Assembly (NCBI GenBank): GCA_019636675.1
Contig: JAHBXC010000001.1
Coordinates: forward strand, 992,001-1,056,000
Direction: 5' to 3'
Origin: Phycisphaeraceae bacterium
Lineage (GTDB): Bacteria > Planctomycetota > Phycisphaerae > Phycisphaerales > UBA1924
Length of the DNA: 64,000 nucleotides
The notes below the pieces were generated by a model. That model was not told the origin of the DNA. It saw only the letters and a list, made by a program, of their open reading frames with translations, and ran no database searches. Position numbers and translations under genes: made by a program. The first letter of the stretch is position 1; every line of letters starts with the position of its first letter. Shown piece by piece: positions 56,255-64,000 of this stretch.

Positions 56255-59056
56255 TTGACCAGCACGCATCACGAAGAAACGACGAGTCTCCGCCCGCCCT
56301 GCGCGTCGCTGTCGCGTGCCGCCGGGCGAGCGTTCGGCCTGGCGCTGACCTGCTCGCTGGGGCTGAGCGTCGCGGCGTCGCCACTGGCGCTCGCCCAGCA
56401 GGAGCGCCAGCCAGCCGAGCAGGAGCGCGAGGGCGCCGGATGGCTGCGTCGGGGCTGGGGCGCGGTCCGCCCCCAGGACCAGCAGCAGGCCCCCGCCGCG
56501 CAGCCCACGCAGGCCGACGCGGCCCGGGCCCAGCAGCCGGTCGTCCCCGAGCGTGCCGCGACCCCGGTCGTCGCCCCCGATGACCTCATCCGTATCAGCA
56601 AGTCCTCCGAGCCGGTGTCGATCGTCGCGTTCGTGGACTGGGTCGCCGACCAGCTCAAGGTGAACATCTTCTCCGACCCGGGTCTCGAGGGGCAGTCCGT
56701 GCTCTTCAACGGCCCGCTCGAGGTGCGTCGCGACGAGTTGCTGAGTCTGCTCTCGATGTTCGTCGAGCAGCGCGGGTACGCGATCACCGCCGACCGGCCG
56801 GGCTGGTTCGTGATCAAGCCCAAGGGCGAGATCGCGGCGGCGTTCGGGCGCGACGAGCTGGCGACCACGCGCGTCATCACGACGCCGATGGTCCGCCCGA
56901 GCTCGCTGCAGGACGCGATCACGAAGGCTCTGGGCGGCGCTGCCGGCGGCGGCGCGGGCGCCGGGCGCGTGTCCTTCATCGACGAGCTGGGCGTGCTGGT
57001 CATCACCGACTCGCCCCGCAACATCCGCGCCGTCGAGGACGTGATCAACGCCGTCCTCGGGGAGCGCGACAGGATGTCGCTCCACCGCTTCGAGCTGATG
57101 CATCTCAGCGCCGAGGTGGCGCGAGAGAAGGTCCTCACCCTGCGCGGCGCCGGCGGGCAGAGCGGCTCGCTGCGCACGCCCACGCAGCCCCTTGGCGAGG
57201 GCGCCCAGCGCGGCGCGCAGCAGGTCCCGGGCGCTGGCGGCTCGCTCAGCAGTCTCCCCGACCGGCTGTTCATCGACCCGGCCAGCAACTCGCTCATCTT
57301 CCGCGGGTCTGAGTCCGAAGCCGCGTCGCTGATCGAGATTATCTCCGTCGTCGACACGCCCAGCCGCCTGATCGCGAACCGCTACGCGGTCGGTCCTGCC
57401 GCGATGCAGATCGCGCAGTTCGGCGAGGACGAGGGCCTGGGCCCGGTGCGCACGATCGGCTCGGGGGTTTCGGGCTCGCGCCAGTTCGGCTCGCAGCAGT
57501 TCCAGGGCCAGCAGCAGTTCACCGGGCAGCAGGCCGGGTCGCAGCAGGGCGGTCGCACGCAGAGCGGCCCGCGCTTCGTGCTCGAAGACAACATGGAGGC
57601 GTTCGTCTACTTCGGCACCGAGGCGCAGCACCGCAAGGTGCAGGACCTCGTGAACGCCTTCGCCGAGCAGGCGCGCGGCGCGCGCGTCGTCGTGGAGTTC
57701 TACAAGCTCCGCCACGCGAACGCCGAGCAGGTCGCCGAACTGCTCAACGCGATCATCCAGGACCCGGCCTCGCAGAGCGGGACCTCGCCCTTCCTGCCGC
57801 AGTCCGGGACGGGCACGCGCGCCGGGCGCCCGACGATCCCCGCGCCGTCCGAACTGGGCTTCGACACGCCCTCCGGGGGCGAGGGCGACATCGGCAACGC
57901 GCTGACGCCCACGATGGACATCACGATCCAGCCCGACGTCGCGCGAAATCAGATCGCGGTGCGCGCCCCTTCGCGCCAGCAGCGCGAGATCGCCAAGATC
58001 GTCGAGCAACTCGACCAGCGCCGTCCCCAGGTCTACATCGAGGTCCAGATCGTCTCCGTCACCGCGAACGACGACTTCCGCTTCGCGATCGAGTCGCAGT
58101 TCACGCCCGGGCAGAGCGTGCTGTTCACGAACTTCGGCCTGACGAGCGCGCCGCAGGGCGGTACGGCCACCGACCCGCGCGTCGTCAACCCCAACCTGCG
58201 CGGGCTGACCAGCGCCATCATCCGATCCGATTACATCCCCTTCGTCATCAACGCCTTCCAGGAAGTCGGCGACACGCGCATCGTCAGCAGCCCGCGCGTT
58301 CTGGTGAACGACAACGAAGAGGCCAACGTCATCAGCGAGCGCGAGGTGCCCTTCGCCGAGACCTCGCAGAACTCGAACACGACGATCACCTCCCAGGGAG
58401 GCACCGCCAACGCCGGCACCAAGCTCAAGGTCACGCCGCAGATCTCCGACGCCGGCATGCTCAACCTGATCTACGACCTCGAACTGTCGGACTTCGACGG
58501 CGCAGGCGGCAACGGGCTCCAGCCCCCGAAGCAGACCGAAAACTACAACGGCGTGGTCACCCTGCCCTCCGACGCCACCATGGTCGTGGGCGGCCTGGTC
58601 CGCGAGCGCAACAGCAAGACCGTCCAGAAGGTCCCCTTCCTGGGCGACATCCCGATCCTGGGCGAGTTCTTCAAGAGCACGGTCGACAGCAAGACGCAAG
58701 CGACGATCTATGTCTTCATCACGCCGCGCATCGTGCGAGACCCGACCTTCGCCGACCTGCGCCTGCTGACGCGCGGGCCGATGGAGCGCGTCGACCTGCT
58801 CGAGGACCTCCCCGAACTCGAGCCCGTGATGATGCCCACCAGCGGCGCCACGCTGCTGCTCCGCCCCGACGCCGAGCCCCCGGCGCTCGACCCGATCGAG
58901 GACCAGACCCCCGCCGTCGTCACGCCCCCGGCGCCGCTCACGCCCCTCGCCCCCGCCGCGGTCTCGGCGCCGGCGCGCCGCGACGAGCCGAGCGATCGCC
59001 CGCGCCCCATGGGCAGCGTGGTGATCGTCAAAGAGAAGGAGCCCGGCGAGCGGTGA
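56255..59056 (+). CDS. gspD: type II secretion / type IV pilus-type secretin (GspD-like)
   Basis: A 933-residue outer-membrane secretin. The signal peptide (FGLALTCSLGLSVAASPLALAQ) is reached from TTG 56255, which has GAGAGG 8 bases upstream. N0/N1 domains follow a Gln/Ala-rich stretch. A Gln/Gly-rich low-complexity linker lies at about 400-440. The secretin core (about 600-830) ends with VPFLGDIPILGEFFK, the family hallmark. A long Pro/Ala-rich C-terminal tail follows. First gene of the gsp operon; gspE overlaps by 4 bases (GTGA). Confidence 0.92.
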   Translation: MTSTHHEETTSLRPPCASLSRAAGRAFGLALTCSLGLSVAASPLALAQQERQPAEQEREGAGWLRRGWGAVRPQDQQQAPAAQPTQADAARAQQPVVPERAATPVVAPDDLIRISKSSEPVSIVAFVDWVADQLKVNIFSDPGLEGQSVLFNGPLEVRRDELLSLLSMFVEQRGYAITADRPGWFVIKPKGEIAAAFGRDELATTRVITTPMVRPSSLQDAITKALGGAAGGGAGAGRVSFIDELGVLVITDSPRNIRAVEDVINAVLGERDRMSLHRFELMHLSAEVAREKVLTLRGAGGQSGSLRTPTQPLGEGAQRGAQQVPGAGGSLSSLPDRLFIDPASNSLIFRGSESEAASLIEIISVVDTPSRLIANRYAVGPAAMQIAQFGEDEGLGPVRTIGSGVSGSRQFGSQQFQGQQQFTGQQAGSQQGGRTQSGPRFVLEDNMEAFVYFGTEAQHRKVQDLVNAFAEQARGARVVVEFYKLRHANAEQVAELLNAIIQDPASQSGTSPFLPQSGTGTRAGRPTIPAPSELGFDTPSGGEGDIGNALTPTMDITIQPDVARNQIAVRAPSRQQREIAKIVEQLDQRRPQVYIEVQIVSVTANDDFRFAIESQFTPGQSVLFTNFGLTSAPQGGTATDPRVVNPNLRGLTSAIIRSDYIPFVINAFQEVGDTRIVSSPRVLVNDNEEANVISEREVPFAETSQNSNTTITSQGGTANAGTKLKVTPQISDAGMLNLIYDLELSDFDGAGGNGLQPPKQTENYNGVVTLPSDATMVVGGLVRERNSKTVQKVPFLGDIPILGEFFKSTVDSKTQATIYVFITPRIVRDPTFADLRLLTRGPMERVDLLEDLPELEPVMMPTSGATLLLRPDAEPPALDPIEDQTPAVVTPPAPLTPLAPAAVSAPARRDEPSDRPRPMGSVVIVKEKEPGER

Positions 59057-60732
59057 GCGACACCCCCACCAACCTCGCCAGCCCCAGCGACCCGGGCGCA
59101 ACGCCCCCGGCGCGCGCACACACCGGGCTCTACGGCGCGATGCAGGTGCGCGACGAGCACCTGCGCGCCCTCGCGTCCGTCCCCGGCGCTGACGAAGAGC
59201 CCTGGGACGCGCTCCTCTCCACCATGGGCATGGACGAGCACGGCGCGCTGCAGGCCATCGCCAACCGCTGCGCGCTGCCCTTCGACAGCGAGCCCCTCTC
59301 GCACCCCTCGTCGACCGCCTTCTTCGAGAAGGTCCCGGCGGATGTCGCGCGTCAGCACCAGATCGCCGGCCTGCACACCGACGGCAAGACCATGACCGTC
59401 GTGACCTCGCAGCCCATGCAGCCGGCGGTCTTCGCCGCCGTCGAGCGCATGCTGGGCATGCCCATCACGATCGTGCTCTCGCCTCGCGCGCAGGTCGCGA
59501 ACCTGATCAACCGCGGCTACGAGCAGAAGCAGGACCTCGTGACCGAGATCGTCGAGGACATCCCCCTCGACGAGAACGCGCTGCAGAAGGCCGCCGGCAG
59601 CATCGGCAGCGGGACCGACCTCCTCCAGCTCGCGCGCCAGACGCCGGTGATCCGGCTCGTCAACATGATCCTCTTCGAGGCGCTGCGCCGGCGCGCGAGC
59701 GACATCCACATCCACCCCCTCGACGGGAAGCTGCTCATCCGCTTCCGCGTCGACGGCATGCTGATCGACGCGTTCACGCCCCCCCCCTCGCTCGGGCCGG
59801 CGATCTCGTCGCGTATCAAGGTCATGGCCGAGCTCGACATCGCCAACCGCCACTCGCCCCAGGACGGGCAGACGATGGTGCGCGTCGGCTCGCGCAAGAT
59901 CGACATCCGCGTGTCGTGCATCCCCACGATCTACGGCGAGCGCATCGTCCTGCGACTCCTCGACCAGAGCCAGACGCAGCTCACGCTGGGCGCCGTCGGC
60001 ATGACCGAGGAGATGCAGCAGGGCTTCCTCTCGCTGGTCAACCGGCCGAACGGGATGATCCTGGTCACCGGCCCCACCGGCAGCGGCAAGACGACCTCGC
60101 TCTATTCGGCGCTCGAGCGGATCGACCGCACCAGCCGCAATGTCATGACCATCGAGGACCCGGTCGAGTACCACCTCGAGAACGTCAGCCAGATGCAGGT
60201 GAACCCCAAGCGCGGCGTGACCTTCGCCGCCGGGCTGCGCTCCCTTCTGCGTCAGGACCCCGACGTGATCCTGGTGGGTGAGATCCGCGACGCCGAGACG
60301 GCGCAGCTCGCGATCCAGGCGTCGCTCACGGGCCACCTGGTGCTGGCGACGCTGCACACCAACGACGCCCCCAGCGCGATCTCGCGCCTCGAGGACATCG
60401 GCGTCGAGCCCTACATGATCAACTCGTCGCTGCTCGCGGTGATGGCGCAGCGACTGCTCCGGCGCGTCTGCAAGGCGTGCGTCGGGACGGGGCGCATCGG
60501 GGGCGTGCGCTGCGAGAAGTGCCTGGGGACGGGCTATTCCGGGCGCGTCGCTGTCTATGAGATCATGACCATGACCGACGAGCTGCGCGCCGCGACCGCC
60601 AAGAGCGCCGACGCCGTCACCATCCGCGAGGTCGCCCTCGCGCAGGGCTTCAAGCCGATGCGCGACGACGCGATGCTCAAGGTCCGACAGGGACTGACGA
60701 CCGAGGAAGAGATCCGTCGCGTGCTCGACTGA
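59053..60732 (+). CDS. gspE: type II secretion / pilus assembly ATPase (GspE/PilB)
   Basis: A 559-residue assembly ATPase. The N-terminal GspE-N domain (about 45-140) precedes the catalytic domain, with Walker A GPTGSGKTTS (Gly340-Lys346), the Asp box TIEDPVEY, Walker B DVILVGEIRD and the His box LATLHTNDA. A tetra-cysteine zinc motif is CKAC...CEKC near the C-terminus. It powers pseudopilus assembly at the inner membrane with GspF. It starts at GTG 59053, overlapping gspD as GTGA. Confidence 0.95.
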   Translation: MSDTPTNLASPSDPGATPPARAHTGLYGAMQVRDEHLRALASVPGADEEPWDALLSTMGMDEHGALQAIANRCALPFDSEPLSHPSSTAFFEKVPADVARQHQIAGLHTDGKTMTVVTSQPMQPAVFAAVERMLGMPITIVLSPRAQVANLINRGYEQKQDLVTEIVEDIPLDENALQKAAGSIGSGTDLLQLARQTPVIRLVNMILFEALRRRASDIHIHPLDGKLLIRFRVDGMLIDAFTPPPSLGPAISSRIKVMAELDIANRHSPQDGQTMVRVGSRKIDIRVSCIPTIYGERIVLRLLDQSQTQLTLGAVGMTEEMQQGFLSLVNRPNGMILVTGPTGSGKTTSLYSALERIDRTSRNVMTIEDPVEYHLENVSQMQVNPKRGVTFAAGLRSLLRQDPDVILVGEIRDAETAQLAIQASLTGHLVLATLHTNDAPSAISRLEDIGVEPYMINSSLLAVMAQRLLRRVCKACVGTGRIGGVRCEKCLGTGYSGRVAVYEIMTMTDELRAATAKSADAVTIREVALAQGFKPMRDDAMLKVRQGLTTEEEIRRVLD

Positions 60733-60763
60733 CCGACGCGCCGGACCGAACGAGACGAGACCC

Positions 60764-61981
60764 ATGGCCGCCCCGAGCGCGACTCCCAACCCGTTCTTCT
60801 TCGTCGCCGCCACGCCCATGGGCGCGCGCAAGATGGGGGTGCGCGCCGCGCCGAACGAGCCCGTCCTGTCGGAGATCCTGCGCAAGGAGCAGCTCCTGCT
60901 GCTGCGCGCCTGGAAGCTGCCCAGATGGGCCCAGACCAGCGAGTCGCTCACCATCCCGACCTCGGACGCGATGGCGATGAACGACCAGCTCTCCACGCTG
61001 CTGCCCCGCGGCGTGCCGCTGATCGAAGCCATGGAGGTCGTCGCGACCGTCGTCAAACCGGCCACGAAGACGCGCGTCGACAAGATCCGCGAGCAGGTGA
61101 CGAGCGGAGCGAGCTTCGCCGACGCCTGCCGCCGGGTCGGCGGGTTCGACGAGGTGACCATCGCGGTGTACCGCGCCGCGGAGCGCGCCGGCGACCTGGG
61201 CGGCGCCGCGGAGCGCCTGGCCGACTCGGCGCGCCGGAGTCTGGCGATCAGCCGCAAGGCGATCACGCTGCTGATCTACCCGGTCGTCGTGCTGGCGATC
61301 AGCGTGGTGGTGGTGCTGGGGATGCTGTCGCTGGTGGTCCCGCGCATCGGCGACGCGCTGAGCGAAGCGGGCGTGACGCTCCCCTGGTTCTCGGCGATTG
61401 TCTTCAGCGTCGGAGGGTGGTGCCGCGGGAACATCTTCTGGATCATTCTCGCGCTGCTGACCACCGTGGTGCTGGGCGTCGCGATGCGCCGCCAGCTTCT
61501 GGCGGTGTTCCTGCGCGCGATCCGGGTTCTCCCGGCGGTGGCGAACCTGCAGCTGGCGATCGAGAGCACGCGGTTCTTCGCCGTCATGGCCGCGATGAGC
61601 AAGTCGGGCGTGCCCATCGCCGAGGCGCTGGCGACGACGACGCCCTCGATCGCGCACCCGAAGCTGCGCGAGCAGCTCGAGACGATGCGTCGCAAGCTCG
61701 TCGAGGGCGGGCTGCTGCGCACGCTGCTGGACGAGGTGACCGCCCTGCCGGTGGCGACCCGGCGCCTCCTGGTCGCCGCGGAGCGAGGGGGCGACCTGGA
61801 GGAGGCGTTCGATTCTCTGGCCGGCGACATGGCGGAAGAGGTCGACACCCGCGCCGACCGGCTTCTGGCGCTCCTGGAGCCGGCGATCATCGTCGTGATG
61901 TTCGCGATCATCGGGGCGCTCCTGCTGGCGATCATGATCCCGCTCATCACCCTCAGCGGCAGCGCCGGGAGCCAGCTGTGA
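60764..61981 (+). CDS. gspF: type II secretion inner-membrane platform protein (GspF/PilC)
   Basis: A 405-residue protein with two T2SSF domains (about 70-200 and 275-400), each a helical bundle. Three hydrophobic segments are visible: LLIYPVVVLAISVVVVLGMLSLV, IFWIILALLTTVVLGV and PAIIVVMFAIIGALLLAIMIPLI. The repeated signatures are VTIAVYRAAERAGDLGGAAERLA and TRRLLVAAERGGDLEEAFDSLA. It is the membrane platform for GspE. It starts 31 bases after gspE. Confidence 0.93.
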   Translation: MAAPSATPNPFFFVAATPMGARKMGVRAAPNEPVLSEILRKEQLLLLRAWKLPRWAQTSESLTIPTSDAMAMNDQLSTLLPRGVPLIEAMEVVATVVKPATKTRVDKIREQVTSGASFADACRRVGGFDEVTIAVYRAAERAGDLGGAAERLADSARRSLAISRKAITLLIYPVVVLAISVVVVLGMLSLVVPRIGDALSEAGVTLPWFSAIVFSVGGWCRGNIFWIILALLTTVVLGVAMRRQLLAVFLRAIRVLPAVANLQLAIESTRFFAVMAAMSKSGVPIAEALATTTPSIAHPKLREQLETMRRKLVEGGLLRTLLDEVTALPVATRRLLVAAERGGDLEEAFDSLAGDMAEEVDTRADRLLALLEPAIIVVMFAIIGALLLAIMIPLITLSGSAGSQL

Positions 61982-62076
61982 ACCCGGGGAGGGAACCGGC
62001 GGGCGAGGGCGCCCGTCGAAGCGATAGAGTTGCGCGAGTTTCCCCCTCGCGTCCTTCAGGTTGGAGCGGCTTCTTC

Positions 62077-62490
62077 ATGGCTTCCTCACTCGCGTCCCGT
62101 CGTCGTCACCCCTCCCCCGTCGTTCGCGCGTTCACGCTGCTCGAGCTGATGCTCGTGCTCGTGATCCTGGGCGTCCTCGCCACGGTCGCGGCGATCGCCG
62201 TCACCGGCCAGGCCGACACGGCGCGCGAGAACGCCACAAAGACCAGCATCCAGACCATCGAGCGCGCGCTGCGCGCTTTCTATGTGCAGACCGGGGCGTA
62301 TCCGACGACCGCCGAGCAGCTCCAGCCGCTCATCCCTCGCTTCCTTGAGAAAGAGCCGCTCGACGGCTGGAAGAGGCCGTTCGTCTACTTCCACCCCGGC
62401 CAGCAGGGGCGCGAGTACGAGATCATCAGCAAGGGCAAAGACGGCGAGTACGGCACGGCGGACGACATCCGCTCGTGGGAGATCCAGTGA
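62077..62490 (+). CDS. gspG: type II secretion major pseudopilin GspG
   Basis: A 137-residue major pseudopilin. A basic leader of 18 residues precedes A/FTLLELMLVLVILGVLATVAA, with the +5 Glu. The calcium-site region DGWKRPFVYFHPG and the end KGKDGEYGTADDIRSWE are typical of GspG. The residue before the cut site is Ala, where Gly is nearly invariant. Start at ATG 62077 with GGAG upstream. It forms the pseudopilus shaft that drives substrate out through GspD. Confidence 0.93.
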   Translation: MASSLASRRRHPSPVVRAFTLLELMLVLVILGVLATVAAIAVTGQADTARENATKTSIQTIERALRAFYVQTGAYPTTAEQLQPLIPRFLEKEPLDGWKRPFVYFHPGQQGREYEIISKGKDGEYGTADDIRSWEIQ

Positions 62491-62491
62491 C

Positions 62492-63130
62492 ATGACGCAG
62501 GGGTCGGGCCTCATCCTGACCTCCCCGATTCGTCGCCCGGTGCGCCGAACGGGTGTCACCTTTCTCGAGGTCGTGTTCTCGGCGGTGATCCTCGCGATGG
62601 CCGCGGCCGCGATCACCGGGGCGTTCTCGCTCATCGAGCGCCTGTCGATGCGCGACGAGGCGCGCCTCGACGCGTACGAGGTGGCGCACCGGCTGATCCT
62701 GCAGTACATGGACGACCCGGACTCGCTGCCCCCCACCCACCTGCCCATCGAGATCGGGAACCGGCGGTTCCACTACGCGGCGGGCGCCGAGGCGCTGCTG
62801 CAGGAGCCGGGCGCGGCCGAGGCGGGCGTCGACCGGCGCGAGAGCCGCAATGTTGCGCAGCTCGATTCGACCGAGATCCTGCGAGGGCGCCTGCTGCTGA
62901 TCACGGTGCGCGTCGACTGGGAGAGGCCCGACGGCTTCCGCGACACGGTCGCCGTGCTCTCGCGCGTGTTCGATCCCTTCGGCGACGCCGACAGCATGCA
63001 GATGCTGACGCACCTGCGCAAGGCGTTCGAGAACCAGCCCGAGATGCAGATGATGATCGACCAGATGATCCAGACCCAGCGCCAGAAGGCCGAGCAGGAA
63101 CGCTTCGAGAGGCAGCTGCAGGGACGATGA
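62492..63130 (+). CDS. minor pseudopilin (GspI/GspH-like)
   Basis: A 212-residue pseudopilin-like protein. A 21-residue leader ends at G/VTFLEVVFSAVILAMAAAAITG, with Glu at +5. The C-terminal part is soluble and ends in a long charged helix (QKAEQERFERQLQGR). By position after gspG it should be GspI or GspH, but divergence prevents a firm label. It starts 2 bases after gspG and overlaps the next gene as ATGA. Confidence 0.8.
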   Translation: MTQGSGLILTSPIRRPVRRTGVTFLEVVFSAVILAMAAAAITGAFSLIERLSMRDEARLDAYEVAHRLILQYMDDPDSLPPTHLPIEIGNRRFHYAAGAEALLQEPGAAEAGVDRRESRNVAQLDSTEILRGRLLLITVRVDWERPDGFRDTVAVLSRVFDPFGDADSMQMLTHLRKAFENQPEMQMMIDQMIQTQRQKAEQERFERQLQGR

Positions 63131-64000
63131 CCCGACGCACGATCCATCCCGGCGCCCGGAGCGCGACGCGCGCGTCGCGGCGGGGCTTCACCGCGCTCGA
63201 GCTGATGATGGCCACCGCGATCGGCGCGGTCGTCCTGCTGGCGGCGATGGGCGTCTTCGGCATGATGGAGCGCATGGACCGCTTCCAGAGCGACCGCTTC
63301 CGCGAGGCGAGCGACACCGCCTTCGCCCACACCATCGTCCGGCGCGCGATGCAGACCATGGTCGCCAAAGCGCCCATCGACAGCGCCGAGATGATCGAGC
63401 GCTCCACCGGCATCAGCCGCGACGAAGCCCGACCCCGCGAGGAGCGACCCGACGACGGGAACAACGCCCTGCGCGACGAGATGGCCAAGCGCTTCAACCC
63501 GATGCTCCACGGCCTCCAGGGCCAGTACAAGGACGATCGCGGCAAGAACGAGCCGCTCACCCTCGACGGCTTCGGGCGCGTCATCTTCCCCAAGTCCATG
63601 TTCGTGCTCGAGCCCTCGGGCGTGCTCACCACCTCCAACGCCAACGCCCCCTCGCGCCTCGAACTCACCATGCTCGCCCAGCCCGCGCCGGGCGCGCCGG
63701 CGTCGGCGCTCTTCGTGCGAGGGGCCTTCGAGGTCGAGCCGCGGCGCAAGGGCTGGGCGCTCGTCTACAGGCCCATCCTCCCCGAGGGCGAGCCGATCGA
63801 CCTCCTCGACGGCGTCATGGCCCTCGAGTGGCAGGTCCTCGTGCGCGGCGACGAGGCCGGCAAGTCGCTCTTCACGCGAAACGCTCTCGGCAGAGGCCAG
63901 CCCGAAGACGACGACAAGGGCGGCGTGTGGAAGGCCGCGATCAGCGCCGAGACCCCGGCCGAGTTCCCCAAGGCCATCCGCCTGCGCGCGCTGCTCTCGA
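63127..64000 (+). CDS. pseudopilin GspJ-like (3' end outside window)
   Basis: The frame is open from ATG 63127 to the window end, at least 291 residues. The leader is basic (RRTIHPGARSATRASRR) and the cut site G/FTALELMMATAIGAVVLLAAM has Glu at +5. The region after the helix is soluble, with a proline-rich disordered stretch. Position after the GspI-like gene and size above 250 residues suggest GspJ or a GspK-like minor pseudopilin. The start overlaps the preceding stop (ATGA), so translation is coupled. Confidence 0.8.
   Translation, partial: MTRRTIHPGARSATRASRRGFTALELMMATAIGAVVLLAAMGVFGMMERMDRFQSDRFREASDTAFAHTIVRRAMQTMVAKAPIDSAEMIERSTGISRDEARPREERPDDGNNALRDEMAKRFNPMLHGLQGQYKDDRGKNEPLTLDGFGRVIFPKSMFVLEPSGVLTTSNANAPSRLELTMLAQPAPGAPASALFVRGAFEVEPRRKGWALVYRPILPEGEPIDLLDGVMALEWQVLVRGDEAGKSLFTRNALGRGQPEDDDKGGVWKAAISAETPAEFPKAIRLRALLS

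Overview
This is a 64 kb stretch of GC-rich chromosome (GC is very high at third codon positions) from what is most likely a planctomycete, probably of the Phycisphaerae lineage. The pointers are a 56-residue small basic protein of the type shared by Planctomycetes and relatives, a GGQ-domain release-factor-like protein, a UvrB/UvrC-motif protein of planctomycete type, a large prepilin-headed protein, a PEP-CTERM-like secreted protein and a Ser/Thr kinase. Most of it is ordinary housekeeping DNA with tightly packed genes, several joined by 1- or 4-base start/stop overlaps. No rRNA, tRNA or CRISPR array was recognised.

Layout. 0-5.3 kb: a partial gene, a VWA-domain protein, two tandem Hsp20 chaperones and a secreted S9 peptidase with a clear terminator. 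5.3-9.8 kb: a coupled methyltransferase/flavoprotein pair, a primary-type sigma-70 factor, a UVR-motif protein and a STAS protein. 9.9-17.3 kb: gyrA, a membrane protein, a DUF4442-like protein, a metallo-beta-lactamase-fold hydrolase, a BamE-like lipoprotein and ruvB. 17.3-21.5 kb: a coupled sugar-epimerase/cmk/plsC operon, gcvH with a terminator, and a PEP-CTERM-like secreted protein. 21.5-30.9 kb: an ABC exporter pair, then uvrB, a half-size EamA transporter and uvrA. 30.9-38 kb: a membrane protein, an SLC13-type permease, a secreted ABM-like protein, a tRNA-binding OB-fold protein, a PBP4-type peptidase and miaB. 38-44.5 kb: a prepilin-type protein, RidA, a VOC protein, a transaldolase with a coupled small gene, a kinase and GAPDH.

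The region 44.5-56 kb is different. It holds an IS110-family insertion sequence and many non-coding palindromic and G-rich repeats. The repeats fall into at least four families with copies also elsewhere in the window, and there is a (GA)18 microsatellite. Between the repeats sit a thioredoxin-like protein, an aminotransferase, the small basic protein, a SPOR-like protein, acpS, an orphan fliN, a C-terminal processing protease, tsaD, the release-factor-like gene and a cobalamin-type binding protein. Two repeat-like palindromes lie in frame inside coding sequences (tsaD and the binding-protein gene), like the palindromic elements known in Rickettsia genes. The IS110 element appears to have landed in one of the palindromes. 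Its long 3' non-coding end is the expected place for a bridge/seek RNA.

56.2-64 kb: a type II secretion / type IV pilus-like operon, gspD-E-F-G plus two further pseudopilin genes, running off the end of the window. It would export folded proteins across the outer membrane. Several secreted proteins encoded in the window are plausible clients, but nothing here links them to it directly.
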